From Bacteroidota bacterium (lineage in GTDB: Bacteria; Bacteroidota; Rhodothermia; Rhodothermales; UBA10348), in contig JADFHF010000009.1 of the NCBI GenBank assembly GCA_022567305.1, positions 1-64,000 of the forward strand: a stretch of 64,000 nt of DNA. The letters run 5' to 3'. This document shows, piece after piece, positions 45,774-54,844 of this stretch. Numbering within the stretch: the stretch's first letter is position 1; each line of letters opens with the position of its first letter. A program made the translations under genes and the position numbers. The notes below the pieces were generated by a model that saw nothing but the letters and a program-made list of their open reading frames with translations, had not been told where the DNA came from and searched no databases.

Positions 45774-45838
45774 AATCGAGTTATTTACACGCTGATGAGA
45801 GTGATCAGGCGTCCTTCATCTCAATTACTAAAGACTAA

Positions 45839-47191
45839 ATGGAGTTAACTAAGGTGCAGAACATCTCGCCGGAAAACGTCGAGGAGATTTATCTGGAGCA
45901 TTTGAATGCCAAGGGCATGATAGGAATCGTTCTTGATCTGGAGAAGAGTCAGGGGCTCAACCTTTATGATCAGCGATCTCAGAAAAACTATTTGGACTTC
46001 TTCGGATTCTACGCCTCAAGCGCTCTCGGAATGAATCATCCGAAACTTCGCCAGGATGAGGAATTCTTAGAACGACTGCTCGAGTCTGCGCTGAACAAAG
46101 TCACCAATTCCGATATTCGGACCACCCATATGGCTCGCTTTCTAACCACCTTTGGTCGACTCGCAAAACCGGACTATCTGCCATACGCATTCTTTGTTTC
46201 CGGTGGTGCTCTGGCCGTCGAAAATGCGCTGAAGGCGGCGTTTGACTGGAAAGTCCGAAAGAATTTCCAGAATGGGTATGATCGCGAGGTTGGAGGACAG
46301 GTGCTTCACCTTGAAGAATCGTTTCACGGTCGTTCGGGCTACACCCTTTCTCTGACCAATACCGCTGATCTGCGAAAGATCAAACATTTTCCGAAATTTG
46401 ATTGGCCTCGGATATCCAATCCTAAAATCGAATTCCCTCTTTCGGAAAATATCGAGGATCTCGAGAGGCGCGAGAATCATTCGCTGGAACAGGCCAAGAC
46501 GGCATTCTTGGAGCGAAAGGATGAAATTGCCTGTATCCTCCTCGAACCGATCCAGGGCGAGGGAGGCGATAACCATTTTCGCACGGAGTATTTACGCGCA
46601 CTCAAAGATTTGGCACACGAAAACGATGCGCTTCTGATTTTCGACGAGGTACAGACCGGGGTCGCTGTGACGGGTTCATTCTGGGTCCACGAAGCGCTGG
46701 GCGTTGAACCCGATTTAATGTGTTTCGGTAAGAAAACCCAGGTTTGTGGCTTTCTGGCTAGCTCGAAACTAGACGAAGTAGACGGGCACGTATTCCAAGA
46801 GGGCAGTCGCATCAACTCGACCTGGGGTGGAAATATCGTCGATATGGTCCGATTTGATCGGATTCTCGAGATTATCGAAGAGGATAATCTGGTTGAGAAT
46901 GCCTCCCGGGTAGGAGACTACTTGCTCGAGAGACTCCGAAAGATGCAGAATGAACACGAGTCCGTCACCAACGCACGCGGGCGCGGTCTCTTCTGTGCAG
47001 CCGACGTACCCGACGTCGCTTTTCGTGATCGCGTGCTGAGTCGCTGCTACGACGAGGGCGTGATCATGCTGGGATGTGGTCAGCGGTCCATTCGGTTCAG
47101 GTCACCCCTGACGACAACCATTGACGACATCGACATGGGGTTGGATGTTTTGAACGGGGTGATTTCATCCGTTGAGAACGAGCAGCTTTAG
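45839..47191 (+). CDS. lat: L-lysine 6-transaminase (lysine epsilon-aminotransferase)
   Basis: 450 residues. It is a class III PLP enzyme transferring the epsilon-amino group of lysine to 2-oxoglutarate, giving 2-aminoadipate semialdehyde (which cyclises to piperideine-6-carboxylate). Family evidence is DFFGFYASSALGMNHPKL, FVSGGALAVENALKAAFDW, EESFHGRSGYTLSLTNT, EPIQGEGGDNHFR, IFDEVQTGV and the PLP-lysine motif MCFGKKTQVCGF, which is specific to LAT. It probably feeds lysine catabolism. No semialdehyde dehydrogenase lies next to it. It is convergent with the LolA-like gene. Confidence 0.94.
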   Translation: MELTKVQNISPENVEEIYLEHLNAKGMIGIVLDLEKSQGLNLYDQRSQKNYLDFFGFYASSALGMNHPKLRQDEEFLERLLESALNKVTNSDIRTTHMARFLTTFGRLAKPDYLPYAFFVSGGALAVENALKAAFDWKVRKNFQNGYDREVGGQVLHLEESFHGRSGYTLSLTNTADLRKIKHFPKFDWPRISNPKIEFPLSENIEDLERRENHSLEQAKTAFLERKDEIACILLEPIQGEGGDNHFRTEYLRALKDLAHENDALLIFDEVQTGVAVTGSFWVHEALGVEPDLMCFGKKTQVCGFLASSKLDEVDGHVFQEGSRINSTWGGNIVDMVRFDRILEIIEEDNLVENASRVGDYLLERLRKMQNEHESVTNARGRGLFCAADVPDVAFRDRVLSRCYDEGVIMLGCGQRSIRFRSPLTTTIDDIDMGLDVLNGVISSVENEQL

Positions 47192-47274
47192 TTGAATGGA
47201 TTGGCACTTGGGTCAACAAAAGAGGCGACACTTCAAGGAAACGCTTTTTTTTCGTGGCATCGACATCGTACCAA

Positions 47275-48039
47275 CTACTTTTCAACCATAGCGGCAAGGG
47301 ATTCAGGAGTGATGTCACCGTTGAGTTCAACTCTTCGGACGCTCATTGATTGGAATCCGAAAGAGCCCATGTCTACCTCAATGGAATGAGCAATCTTCAA
47401 GCCGTCGATCGTTTCATAGTCAAGTACTCTTACAACGAATGGATCGCCTCCCATCGGAGATGGCATCTCCGTCCCGACAAGAAGCAGCGAATCGTGATCA
47501 TAGAATAAACGGGCCTGAGGTTCGGCCTTCATTTCAATTACGTACGCCATCGAGCCATCGAATTCTTCTGATTCGAGCATGGTAAACATGGAATCGGGCA
47601 GGGCGAGACGCTGAAGCTCCTCTTTGACGTGCATGGTCGATTCATACTGCCATCGCTGGGCGGCAGGTAAACTGTCGAATTCCGTTCGACCTTGAAAGCT
47701 ATCTACCCAACCTTCGTCTGGAGTGATATATGTAGTAACGTTTCCTGCTCCTGCGGGAAATTCTGGAGGAGCATCGTGAACCGTGACTTTCGAAAAAAGG
47801 TATCCGGGCCTGACAACCCACGACTCGGTCGACATTATCAAGCTCATCTGCTGGATGTCCATGACCATTTCCATCTTCATGTACATCGTTTTCACGTTAT
47901 TCCACGCCTCACTGCCGCCGGTCGCTTCGATGTTGGCCTCAAAAACTTCTTTGGGAGTTTTCAAATCTTGACCTGATGACACCGTTGTTGCCGTCAGGAG
48001 AAATACCCAAAGGATGAGTCCGATTTTCCTTGCATGCAT
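47275..48039 (-). CDS. LolA-like periplasmic protein, unknown ligand
   Basis: 254 residues. A signal peptide ends near SSG-QD (about 24). The mature protein opens EVFEANIEATGGSEAWNNVKTMYMK (core FEANIEATGGSEAWNN), a pattern found in outer-membrane lipoprotein-sorting-like proteins of the LolA/LppX superfamily. It continues with antiparallel strands (MAYVIEMKAEPQARLFYD, SLLLVGTEMP, HSIEVDMGSFGFQSMSV) that form the half-barrel. It may carry a lipid or lipoprotein. True LolA is normally shorter (about 200 residues) and lacks this N-terminus, so I do not call it lolA. It lies 94 bp downstream of gyrA on the same strand. Confidence 0.75.
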   Translation of the reverse strand: MHARKIGLILWVFLLTATTVSSGQDLKTPKEVFEANIEATGGSEAWNNVKTMYMKMEMVMDIQQMSLIMSTESWVVRPGYLFSKVTVHDAPPEFPAGAGNVTTYITPDEGWVDSFQGRTEFDSLPAAQRWQYESTMHVKEELQRLALPDSMFTMLESEEFDGSMAYVIEMKAEPQARLFYDHDSLLLVGTEMPSPMGGDPFVVRVLDYETIDGLKIAHSIEVDMGSFGFQSMSVRRVELNGDITPESLAAMVEK

Positions 48040-48133
48040 AGTATTTTATACTTCCTAATGATCGGATTTATCAAAAAAACGGTTCAGAATGATCGCGGGA
48101 GAGACGACATGCAGAATACTGCGCTCGAACTGA

Positions 48134-50704
48134 CTACGCTTCCGATTCGTCGTTTTGTTCTTTGCCATTCTCCTGCGCGTTTCCCTCGTCGAGGATTACA
48201 CGAGTGACATCAGCAATGGCGTCATCACGTTTCAGACTAATAACTCGTACGCCTTGCGTGTTCCGTCCCATGGATCGGATTCCAGAGATCTTAAAGCGAA
48301 TCATGATCCCTTTTTCGGTGGATATCATGAGGTCGTCGGATTCGAGAACGCCTTTAATGGCCACCAGAGGACCGGTGCGGCTCGTGGCCTTCATCGTAAT
48401 GATGCCTTTTCCGCCGCGCCCTTGTCGTCGGTAGTCGTCGATCTTCGATCGTTTCCCGTATCCGTTCGCGCTTACGACTAAAACTTCTCGGTCTCCGTCG
48501 TTCATCACAATCATACCTACAACCGAGTCGGATTCTGAGAGCCTGATTCCCCGAACTCCGCGCGTATTTCGACCCATTGGACGCGCGTTCTCTTCTGCGA
48601 AACGAATGGCCTTGCCGTTGGTGGCTCCCAGTAGGATGTCGGCATTTCCATCTGTCATATGCGCTTCGATGAGCTGGTCATCCTCGTTGATCGAAATAGC
48701 GATGATTCCATCCACGCGTGGGCGGGAAAACGCTTCCAGTTTCGTCTTCTTGACCTGGCCGCGACGGGTCGCCATCATAACGTAATGGGCATTCAGGAAT
48801 TCGGGGTCTTCGAAATCCGACTTGGTAATATTCAGAACGGCCCGGAGACGATCTGATGCCGCAATCTGAATAAGGTTGCGGATCGAGCGGCCTTTGGCGG
48901 TACGTCCACCCTCAGGTATCTCAAATACGCGTAACCAGTAGCACCGGCCATGGTCAGTGAAAAACAGGAGATAATCGTGGTTCCTCGAGACAAACAGATG
49001 TTCGATGAAATCTTCATCTCGCATACCTGAGCCGCGGACGCCAACGCCACCTCGGCCCTGCTGTCGATATTCTGTCGTAATCGTTCGTTTGATCAGGCCC
49101 TGTCTTGAGACGGTAACGACAACCTGTTCATCGTCAATCAAATCCTCAATAATGATATCACCGCCGCCCGTGTAATCGATGGCAGTTCTGCGTTCATCAC
49201 CGTATTTGTCCCGCATCTCAAGGAGTTCATCCTGGATGATCTTCATCCTCAGATCCTTATCCCCCAAGATCGTTTGTAAGCGCTTAATCTCTTTCAGGAC
49301 GGCTTCAAACTCCTCTTCAATTTTCTTTCGCTCCAACCCAGTAAGACGGCTCAAGCGTAGATCCAAAATGGCCTTCGCCTGGATCTCCGTAAGCGTGAAA
49401 AGCGATTTTCCATCTGTGGGAAGTCCGAGCCGCTCCAGCTGATCTGTAGAGAGGTGAGAGGGTAGAACGCCCGCAATCAAGTTTTCCTGGGCTACGGTTG
49501 TATCCGAAGAATTTCGGATAATGGTGATCACTGCATCCAGGTGATCCAGTGCAACGGTCAATCCTTCCAGAATATGTGCACGCTGTTCCGCTTTGCGCAG
49601 CTCGAACTCCGTACGTCGCTGTACAACCTCATGCCGATGATCGACATAATGGTGGATGATCTCCTTCAGATTAAGGGTGCGCGGTCGGCCGTTAACCAGC
49701 GCCACCATATTTACACCAAACGTCCACTGCAACTGAGTGAACTTGTACAGTTGATTTTCTACAACGAGAGGGACAGCATCCTTCTTCAGTTCTATCACGA
49801 TTCGCATGCCATCACGGTCGCTCTCGTCGCGAAGATCAGATATGCCGGCGATTTTTTTGTCGTGTGCCAGAGAAGCGATTTTCTCCAGGAGCGTACTCTT
49901 ATTGACCTGGTACGGAATTTCGTTGACGATCAGTGCCATCCGCCCCTTCCGGATCTCCTCTACTTCGATCTTCGCCCGCATCACAACGCGGCCTCTGCCC
50001 AGGTGATAAGCAGCTTTCACACCTGTATGGCCATAGATGATTCCACCCGTCGGAAAATCCGGAGCTGGAACGTGCTCCATCAACTCATCAATTTCGATCT
50101 CGTTGTTTTGTATGTAGGCGACAACTGCGTTGATGACTTCGCGAATATTGTGGGGAGGAATTTTTGTGGCCATTCCCACCGCAATTCCGTCCGAACCATT
50201 AATGAGCAGGTTAGGAATGGCCGCAGGTAACACTTGCGGCTCCTGAAGGGAACCGTCGAAATTTTCCTGGAAATCGACCGTCTCCTTCGCAAGATCGTTC
50301 AGGATGTCCTCCGAAAGGCGGGTCATTCGAGCTTCTGTGTACCGCATTGCGGCCGCAGAATCTCCATCTATAGATCCGAAATTCCCCTGTCCATCCACAA
50401 GCGGATAGCGCATGGAAAAATCCTGGGCCATGCGCACCATGGTATCGTAGATAGCTGAATCCCCGTGAGGGTGATACTTTCCAAGAACCTCGCCCACGAC
50501 CGTAGCGCTCTTTTTGTAGGGACCTCCTGCGCTGAGACTCAACTGACTCATTCCGTAGAGCACCCTTCGGTGCACAGGTTTAAGTCCGTCTCTGACATCA
50601 GGCAGGGCTCTGCCAACAATTACCGACATCGAATAGTCGATGTACGAGGATTTCATTTCCTCCTCGATGTTTATCGGGACGATTCGTTCGATATTGTTTT
50701 CCAT
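48134..50704 (-). CDS. gyrA: DNA gyrase subunit A
   Basis: 856 residues, normal length. Gyrase A cuts and religates DNA to introduce negative supercoils with GyrB. The N-terminus [40 protein letters not shown] (start [19 protein letters not shown]) is standard. The quinolone-determining region keeps Ser and Asp ([14 protein letters not shown]), a drug-susceptible type. The catalytic Tyr is in [10 protein letters not shown]. The C-terminal pinwheel carries the GyrA-box RRQGRGGKG, which marks it as gyrase rather than topoisomerase IV, plus an earlier QQGRGGVG element. The 473-bp upstream region is long for a promoter. Confidence 0.98.
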   Translation of the reverse strand: MENNIERIVPINIEEEMKSSYIDYSMSVIVGRALPDVRDGLKPVHRRVLYGMSQLSLSAGGPYKKSATVVGEVLGKYHPHGDSAIYDTMVRMAQDFSMRYPLVDGQGNFGSIDGDSAAAMRYTEARMTRLSEDILNDLAKETVDFQENFDGSLQEPQVLPAAIPNLLINGSDGIAVGMATKIPPHNIREVINAVVAYIQNNEIEIDELMEHVPAPDFPTGGIIYGHTGVKAAYHLGRGRVVMRAKIEVEEIRKGRMALIVNEIPYQVNKSTLLEKIASLAHDKKIAGISDLRDESDRDGMRIVIELKKDAVPLVVENQLYKFTQLQWTFGVNMVALVNGRPRTLNLKEIIHHYVDHRHEVVQRRTEFELRKAEQRAHILEGLTVALDHLDAVITIIRNSSDTTVAQENLIAGVLPSHLSTDQLERLGLPTDGKSLFTLTEIQAKAILDLRLSRLTGLERKKIEEEFEAVLKEIKRLQTILGDKDLRMKIIQDELLEMRDKYGDERRTAIDYTGGGDIIIEDLIDDEQVVVTVSRQGLIKRTITTEYRQQGRGGVGVRGSGMRDEDFIEHLFVSRNHDYLLFFTDHGRCYWLRVFEIPEGGRTAKGRSIRNLIQIAASDRLRAVLNITKSDFEDPEFLNAHYVMMATRRGQVKKTKLEAFSRPRVDGIIAISINEDDQLIEAHMTDGNADILLGATNGKAIRFAEENARPMGRNTRGVRGIRLSESDSVVGMIVMNDGDREVLVVSANGYGKRSKIDDYRRQGRGGKGIITMKATSRTGPLVAIKGVLESDDLMISTEKGIMIRFKISGIRSMGRNTQGVRVISLKRDDAIADVTRVILDEGNAQENGKEQNDESEA

Positions 50705-51177
50705 GCAGTCGTGAAATGAGAAGAATTACGACGTGTCAGAAGAGGCGTTTGTAGACACGCAAAAACTCAGAAACGAGTCCGAAATTACGCCCTTGGATGA
50801 GCCCGTAAGAAGTGTCAACTATGAGTAGAAAATCTTCGGATTGTGGGTAACTGAAAGATACAGAATATGGCCCTTATTTTCCACCAAAAAACGAGAAGGA
50901 CACGTTCAGTGTAAATCGTGTAATTATAATTATTTAGAGCACATTGTTCTAGGGCATTATTTTCGTAATTCCGGTGCCGGAAAATGGACATCCTGAAGGT
51001 TCGTTTCAAGCACTTCAAACGGGTCATATTCGAGTTCTCAACAGGCATGATATCCCAGTGCCCAATCACGCATTTTAGCTTCGCGATTGCAATGGGGTAA
51101 GACCCCAGACCTGCGCCAGGCATAACCTCTTGTGGCCACACTCAATTCTAACCAAGTCCTTCTTACTCCGGACCAGA
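50705..51177. other. 473-bp gap upstream of gyrA: no gene, one palindrome, A+T-rich element
   Basis: No coding frame here is convincing. TTCCGG (50969-50974) and CCGGAA (50977-50982) form a 6-bp palindrome around TG. An A+T-rich stretch at 50920-50936 contains TATAAT on the minus strand, with AGAACA 16 bp upstream, a possible gyrA promoter with a leader of about 210 nt. A minus-strand TTGACA (complement of 50813-50818) is nearer the gene but lacks a matching -10. Supercoiling-sensitive control is usual for gyrA but is not proven here. Confidence 0.4.
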
Positions 51178-51651
51178 CTAGAAGCTGAATTGGTCGGCGT
51201 AACGGACCGCCATTTCATCACCGATGGCCTCCAGATACGCTTGATCCACGGTGTCAAAGGCAGAAGCGTGGTTTGAGTCAACATCCAGAACGGCCACCGT
51301 ACCACCGCCCGATGAAACGATCGGAATGACGATTTCAGACCGTGATCTGCTCCCCGAAAACTGGGTCGCCTCTGGGACGAGCTGGGTTTTCTTTGTTCGC
51401 GCAGCGGCACCGCAAACCCCGTTCGCGAAAGGCATGTCGATTCAACCATCTCCGCCTTGATACGGACCCACTTGTAGCCAGTCGGGGCGTATCGTCCGAT
51501 AGGATCCGGTCCAATGGTAATAATCGAAAGCACTGTGGAGTTCACAGACCATAGTGGCCATGGCCGCCACCCAGTCGGTAGAATCGTCAATCAGGAGCCA
51601 AATACGCTCGGTCAGTCCCATATATTTTGCTCGCTTTTCATCGTGCTCCAC
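51178..51651 (-). pseudogene. GAF-domain (free-Met-(R)-sulfoxide reductase-like) gene with in-frame TGA
   Basis: One minus-strand frame from the GTG at 51651 (or the ATG at 51621) to 51178 encodes about 157 residues resembling fRMsr/YebR GAF proteins. The first part reads WVAAMATMVCELHSAFDYYH and WTGSYRTIRPDWLQVGPYQG. Codon 70 is TGA (51444-51442). The frame then continues without shift: PFANGVCGAAARTKKTQL, SRSEIVIPI, VAVLDVDSNHASAFD. Aligning VGPYQG and GVCG with E. coli YebR places the TGA exactly at conserved Cys84; the Cys94 counterpart is kept (GVCG), and the catalytic Cys118 loop is shortened and lost. A point mutation is the simplest reading. Selenocysteine is a remote alternative. A downstream restart at the ATG 51435 would give only half a domain. 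Confidence 0.72.
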
Positions 51652-51874
51652 TATTCCAGGCCCATTTTGCCGCACCTGGTGCTCTGTGAAGGGCCATAGG
51701 ATCCGATTTTTCTCTCTTACGACACCAGATCGAACTTTCTCGAGATAAATGTGATCCAAAAACCGGTCGGAGTGCAAGAAAACGGTTTCTTTTCGTACTA
51801 GTAGGTATGCCGAACCTGGCACCCTCATAATTCGCAGAAAAAATCGAATTTGAGTTCCCTCTGTCCAAAAAGGA

Positions 51875-52207
51875 ATGAAAACAGTGTTTATCCCGGCTAC
51901 AAAAACAGTTGATCTCATCGCGAAGACTCTCAACGAAGATTTTCCCGGAACCGTCTTCGCAGTTCGGCTCGAAGATCCCGTAAATGTGATCACCGATATT
52001 CGTGGCGTAGACGTCATTTGGGTAGATGGACCCAATCGCGATGAGGTAGAAACGGCTTTGGAGCGTTTTCAGGGGATGACGTGGGATCCTAGAACGGGTG
52101 TGTTAGAGGGTCGATCTCATTTTGTTGTAGACGAAGAAGGGAATCTTACCCGCGTCTTTTACAACGTAGACTACATCTTTTGCGACGGTCCTGTCTCGGC
52201 GGCGTAG
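51875..52207 (+). CDS. Small protein resembling large polyvalent protein-associated domain 29 (LPD29)
   Basis: 110 residues. AAGGA precedes the ATG with no spacer; the GTG three codons later (51884) would have better spacing and may be the true start. The sequence has the pattern I associate with LPD29: a helix LIAKTLNEDFPGTVFAVRL, a strand with VDVIWVDGPNRDEVETALERF (core VIWVDGPNRDEVETALERF), then FQGMTWDP and a final VFYNVDYIFCDG. LPD29 normally occurs inside large polyvalent proteins of phages and conjugative elements, or as small standalone proteins. No mobile genes flank it. It is divergent from the interrupted GAF gene across 223 bp. The assignment rests on motif memory and the function is unknown. 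Confidence 0.6.
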   Translation: MKTVFIPATKTVDLIAKTLNEDFPGTVFAVRLEDPVNVITDIRGVDVIWVDGPNRDEVETALERFQGMTWDPRTGVLEGRSHFVVDEEGNLTRVFYNVDYIFCDGPVSAA

Positions 52208-52219
52208 TCATCAGACGAT

Positions 52220-52723
52220 TTAATCGTCCAGCAGACACTGCATAATCGCGACGTCCCTCCACGTTCCGTCTACACGACCCACTTCTTCTTGAACCCCCAC
52301 GAGTGTGAATCCGCAGCTCCTGTGGAATGCAATGCTCGAATCGTTGTTCGCCCAGATTTTTGCTACGACATGGTGGTAGCCGACCGACTGAGCGAATTCC
52401 AAAAGACGAGACTGCAACAGTCTTCCGAAACCCTGACGAGTACTCGCTCGGAATAGATAAACAGACGTTTCGCAGGCCACTGCATACCCTCGTCGATCGC
52501 TATACGCTTTTACAATTCCCCATCCCCGCAAACCGGAATCCGTGTACACGACGAATACGGCCTCCTTGGGCCCGAGCGATTCAAGCAGACGCAGAATATC
52601 CTCTTCCGAGACAGGCTCTGTATCCATGGTGCTGTCTCGAGCAAGTATAGACTCTGAATAAATCCGAGCGATGACCGGAGCATCGTCAGTGACGGCGGCG
52701 CGGACCAACGGAAATTCAGACAT
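52220..52723 (-). CDS. GNAT N-acetyltransferase, phosphinothricin acetyltransferase-like
   Basis: 167 residues, typical of PAT/YncA-like GNAT enzymes that acetylate amino groups with acetyl-CoA. Evidence: VRAAVTDDAPVIARIYSESI at the N-terminus, CETSVYLFRASTRQGFGRLL with the acetyl-CoA pyrophosphate loop (RQGFGR), HVVAKIWANNDSSIAFHRSCGF (core WANNDSSIAFHRSCGF), and VDGTWRDVAIMQ. The substrate could be methionine sulfoximine or phosphinothricin analogues or a cell metabolite. It starts 21 bp after the subtilase stop on the same strand. It may belong to a leftward run with the subtilase and the small conserved protein. Confidence 0.88.
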   Translation of the reverse strand: MSEFPLVRAAVTDDAPVIARIYSESILARDSTMDTEPVSEEDILRLLESLGPKEAVFVVYTDSGLRGWGIVKAYSDRRGYAVACETSVYLFRASTRQGFGRLLQSRLLEFAQSVGYHHVVAKIWANNDSSIAFHRSCGFTLVGVQEEVGRVDGTWRDVAIMQCLLDD

Positions 52724-52744
52724 GATCGAAGCAGAACTCTGGGA

Positions 52745-54241
52745 TTAATGGCCAGAATGTACTGCTTCTATGGCTTCGGCGGCGTTTATCAAACGACCTA
52801 TACTCGCACTGTCTTGGATGTCGCGGCCCGTGTCATTGAGTATGGTGTACGCATTCTCTGCACTCAGGTCGGGATTGAGTGAGCGCATGACCCCCACAAG
52901 GCCCGAGACTACTGGGGCAGACATGGACGTTCCACTCATTCGAACGTATCCGCCTCGCGTTCTGAGAGACAGAATATTGACACCCGGAGCTGCAATCGGT
53001 CGCGCCAGCGATGTATTGGTATTCGAGAAAGAGGCCTTTCGAAGATTTTCGTCTACCGCAGAGACAACGATAACGCCAGGGATGTTGGAGGGCATATGGT
53101 TAATGGCATCCTCATTCGAATTGCCTGCCGATACGATTACGATCGCATCATTTCGCTGGGCAAATTCTACCGCATCGACGATCGTTTTCGGAGCCGTCGG
53201 CGATTTGCTACCGAGTGACATCGAAATAACATCGGCGTCCGCCCTGCTGGCGTCTAGAATCGCCTGAGCAATGGATTCAATGGTTCCCATACCCTGGTCA
53301 TTCAACGCTTTGTACCCAGTCACCTCAATAAATCGACCCTCCCAATTCAGAGAGGCAATTCCGAGGCCATTGTTCGTGGCGGCACCTGCGATCCCAGCAC
53401 AGTGACTTCCATGGCCGTGAACGTCGGCGCTTCCGGGGCTCGTTGTAAATACGGAGCTGATATCCTCGTGAGAAGCGTCCACTCCCGTGTCTACAATGGC
53501 CACTCTAGCCTTCCGTGCCGGGGTTAGATCCTTCAGATAAGCGTGAGCTTCGTGTCCTTTGATCGCCTGGAGACTCCACTGCTCTTTGACCAGTGGGTCA
53601 TCTTCAAGAACGGCCTCAGCATCGAAATCGACTGTGTTCGTGATGATCGGTTCTTCCAGTCCAATCGTCCGATTCAATTCGACGTTGTCTACGTTTTCAG
53701 CATCTGCCGTGAGAGCGCGGATCAGCTTCTTGACACGACGATCTGCGACGCTAATAATAAAGACCTGAGATAGATCTTCATCCATGCGCAGAGAGATGTT
53801 TGGAAAGGCTCGCTCGTACTGCGCATCAAACTGCGCCAGGAGTTCGGTCAATTCTTCTATTTGATCGTCGGGACCGAGCTCGACGAGAAGTGTCGTCTGG
53901 TGCCTGACATCAAGATCGGATCGCACAAAGCGTCCAATTCCAATCATGAGCACGCAGGCAATCAGCGAAAGTGACCCGAGATAGAAAAACGGTCGAGCCG
54001 GCATTTTCTTACGGGCAAGAAATCCGGCTACCAGAACCAGTCCAATCCCAAACTCGGCAGTAAGTGCTGTGAGGGCTGCGTATGGCGAAGTAAAGGTCAG
54101 GGTGTGTCCAACAACCGAAAGAGCCAGGACAGCAATGCCCGTCAACATCATGACTGGGCTTTTCTCTTGCCTCGTAGCTGCTCTCGCGATGAGAAGAAAC
54201 GCTCCGACGGTCAACATTGCGGTAATGAACATAGTACTCAA
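52745..54241 (-). CDS. Membrane-anchored subtilisin-like serine protease (S8)
   Basis: 498 residues. Four membrane helices occupy about 3-22, 30-50, 55-76 and 84-104. A region of about 110-200 resembles an I9-type propeptide (LVELGPDDQIEELTELLAQF). The S8 domain (about 215-495) has the full catalytic set: Asp251 (VAIVDTGVD), His277 (HGHGSHCAG), the oxyanion Asn374 (VSAGN) and Ser439 (SGTSMSAPVVSGL). Subtilases are usually secreted, so four N-terminal helices ahead of the propeptide are unusual. With four helices and an N-terminus outside or inside alike, the catalytic domain stays on the side of the N-terminus. Substrate unknown. It follows the small conserved protein by 39 bp. Confidence 0.9.
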   Translation of the reverse strand: MSTMFITAMLTVGAFLLIARAATRQEKSPVMMLTGIAVLALSVVGHTLTFTSPYAALTALTAEFGIGLVLVAGFLARKKMPARPFFYLGSLSLIACVLMIGIGRFVRSDLDVRHQTTLLVELGPDDQIEELTELLAQFDAQYERAFPNISLRMDEDLSQVFIISVADRRVKKLIRALTADAENVDNVELNRTIGLEEPIITNTVDFDAEAVLEDDPLVKEQWSLQAIKGHEAHAYLKDLTPARKARVAIVDTGVDASHEDISSVFTTSPGSADVHGHGSHCAGIAGAATNNGLGIASLNWEGRFIEVTGYKALNDQGMGTIESIAQAILDASRADADVISMSLGSKSPTAPKTIVDAVEFAQRNDAIVIVSAGNSNEDAINHMPSNIPGVIVVSAVDENLRKASFSNTNTSLARPIAAPGVNILSLRTRGGYVRMSGTSMSAPVVSGLVGVMRSLNPDLSAENAYTILNDTGRDIQDSASIGRLINAAEAIEAVHSGH

Positions 54242-54280
54242 AGTGCTAGTGTGCGGTACAAGGAGTAGAGTCTTCCGAAC

Positions 54281-54499
54281 TTATCCCTTGGCTGAAATGG
54301 AGTTTATTTTAACGTGCGTTCCCCACATGGTCGTTCCCAACATCTGTACCGGCTCGACGTCTGCATGGATCGCAAGCCCATCTACCTGAACTTCCTCTGG
54401 TAAGCGTTCGATCGGAACGTATTTGTCACCACCAGTTCCAATAATTCCCCAAAATCCTCCCTCCAATTCCTGATACGTGATCTTACCTTCGATCTTCAT
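54281..54499 (-). CDS. Small conserved protein, unknown function
   Basis: 72 residues from the ATG at 54499 (MKIEGKITYQELEGGFWGIIG). A longer reading from 54562 adds 21 basic residues that look less conserved in style. Mostly beta: KYVPIERLPEEVQVDGLAIHADV (core YVPIERLPEEVQVDG), then MLGTTMWGTHVKINSI. The EGGFWGIIG, D-G-K-Y and WGTHV elements resemble small single-domain OB-like proteins that occur across bacteria and archaea without known function. It has no signal peptide in this form. It is upstream of the membrane subtilase and probably co-transcribed with it, so a regulatory or substrate relation is possible but unproven. Confidence 0.7.
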   Translation of the reverse strand: MKIEGKITYQELEGGFWGIIGTGGDKYVPIERLPEEVQVDGLAIHADVEPVQMLGTTMWGTHVKINSISAKG

Positions 54500-54844
54500 G
54501 GGCTGGTTTTTGACTGTGAGCCGGGCTGGTGAATAAAATTTAGGCTGCAAGCGTGCGGCCATAAAATAAAATTAGTCTATGAAAAGCTGCCTGCCTGTGC
54601 CACCGCTCTCATTTCTGTTCGGTGGGGATACGGATTTCAAACGGGTCGGTTGCGAGAAATGTTATCTTTATAAATCATACGAAACAAACGATGACGAGTC
54701 CTGGGAACGGTAGTTGCGATATCCTCCGATCTTGCTTGAAAATGTCCGGGTCGCTTCGGTGTCCCATAATGGAGAAAATCGATTCTATCCGGCATCCATC
54801 ACAGAATTCCTGCGTTAAAAAACACACGCATAACTAGAGGCTGT

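Noticed and set aside
49541-50230. 229-codon plus-strand open frame
   Set aside because: Shadow of gyrA on the opposite strand; no recognisable protein features.
50815-51141. 108-codon minus-strand frame upstream of gyrA
   Set aside because: No ribosome-binding site, no family features, and the composition is unlike neighbouring genes.
51442-52035. 197-codon minus-strand frame as one protein
   Set aside because: Its N-terminal two-thirds are antisense to the LPD29-like gene and the intergenic region; only the last 69 codons belong to the GAF gene.
52214-52228. GACGATT-T-AATCGTC palindrome at a convergent gene junction
   Set aside because: It includes the stop codon of the GNAT gene and is short and A+T rich, with no T run, so I do not call a terminator.
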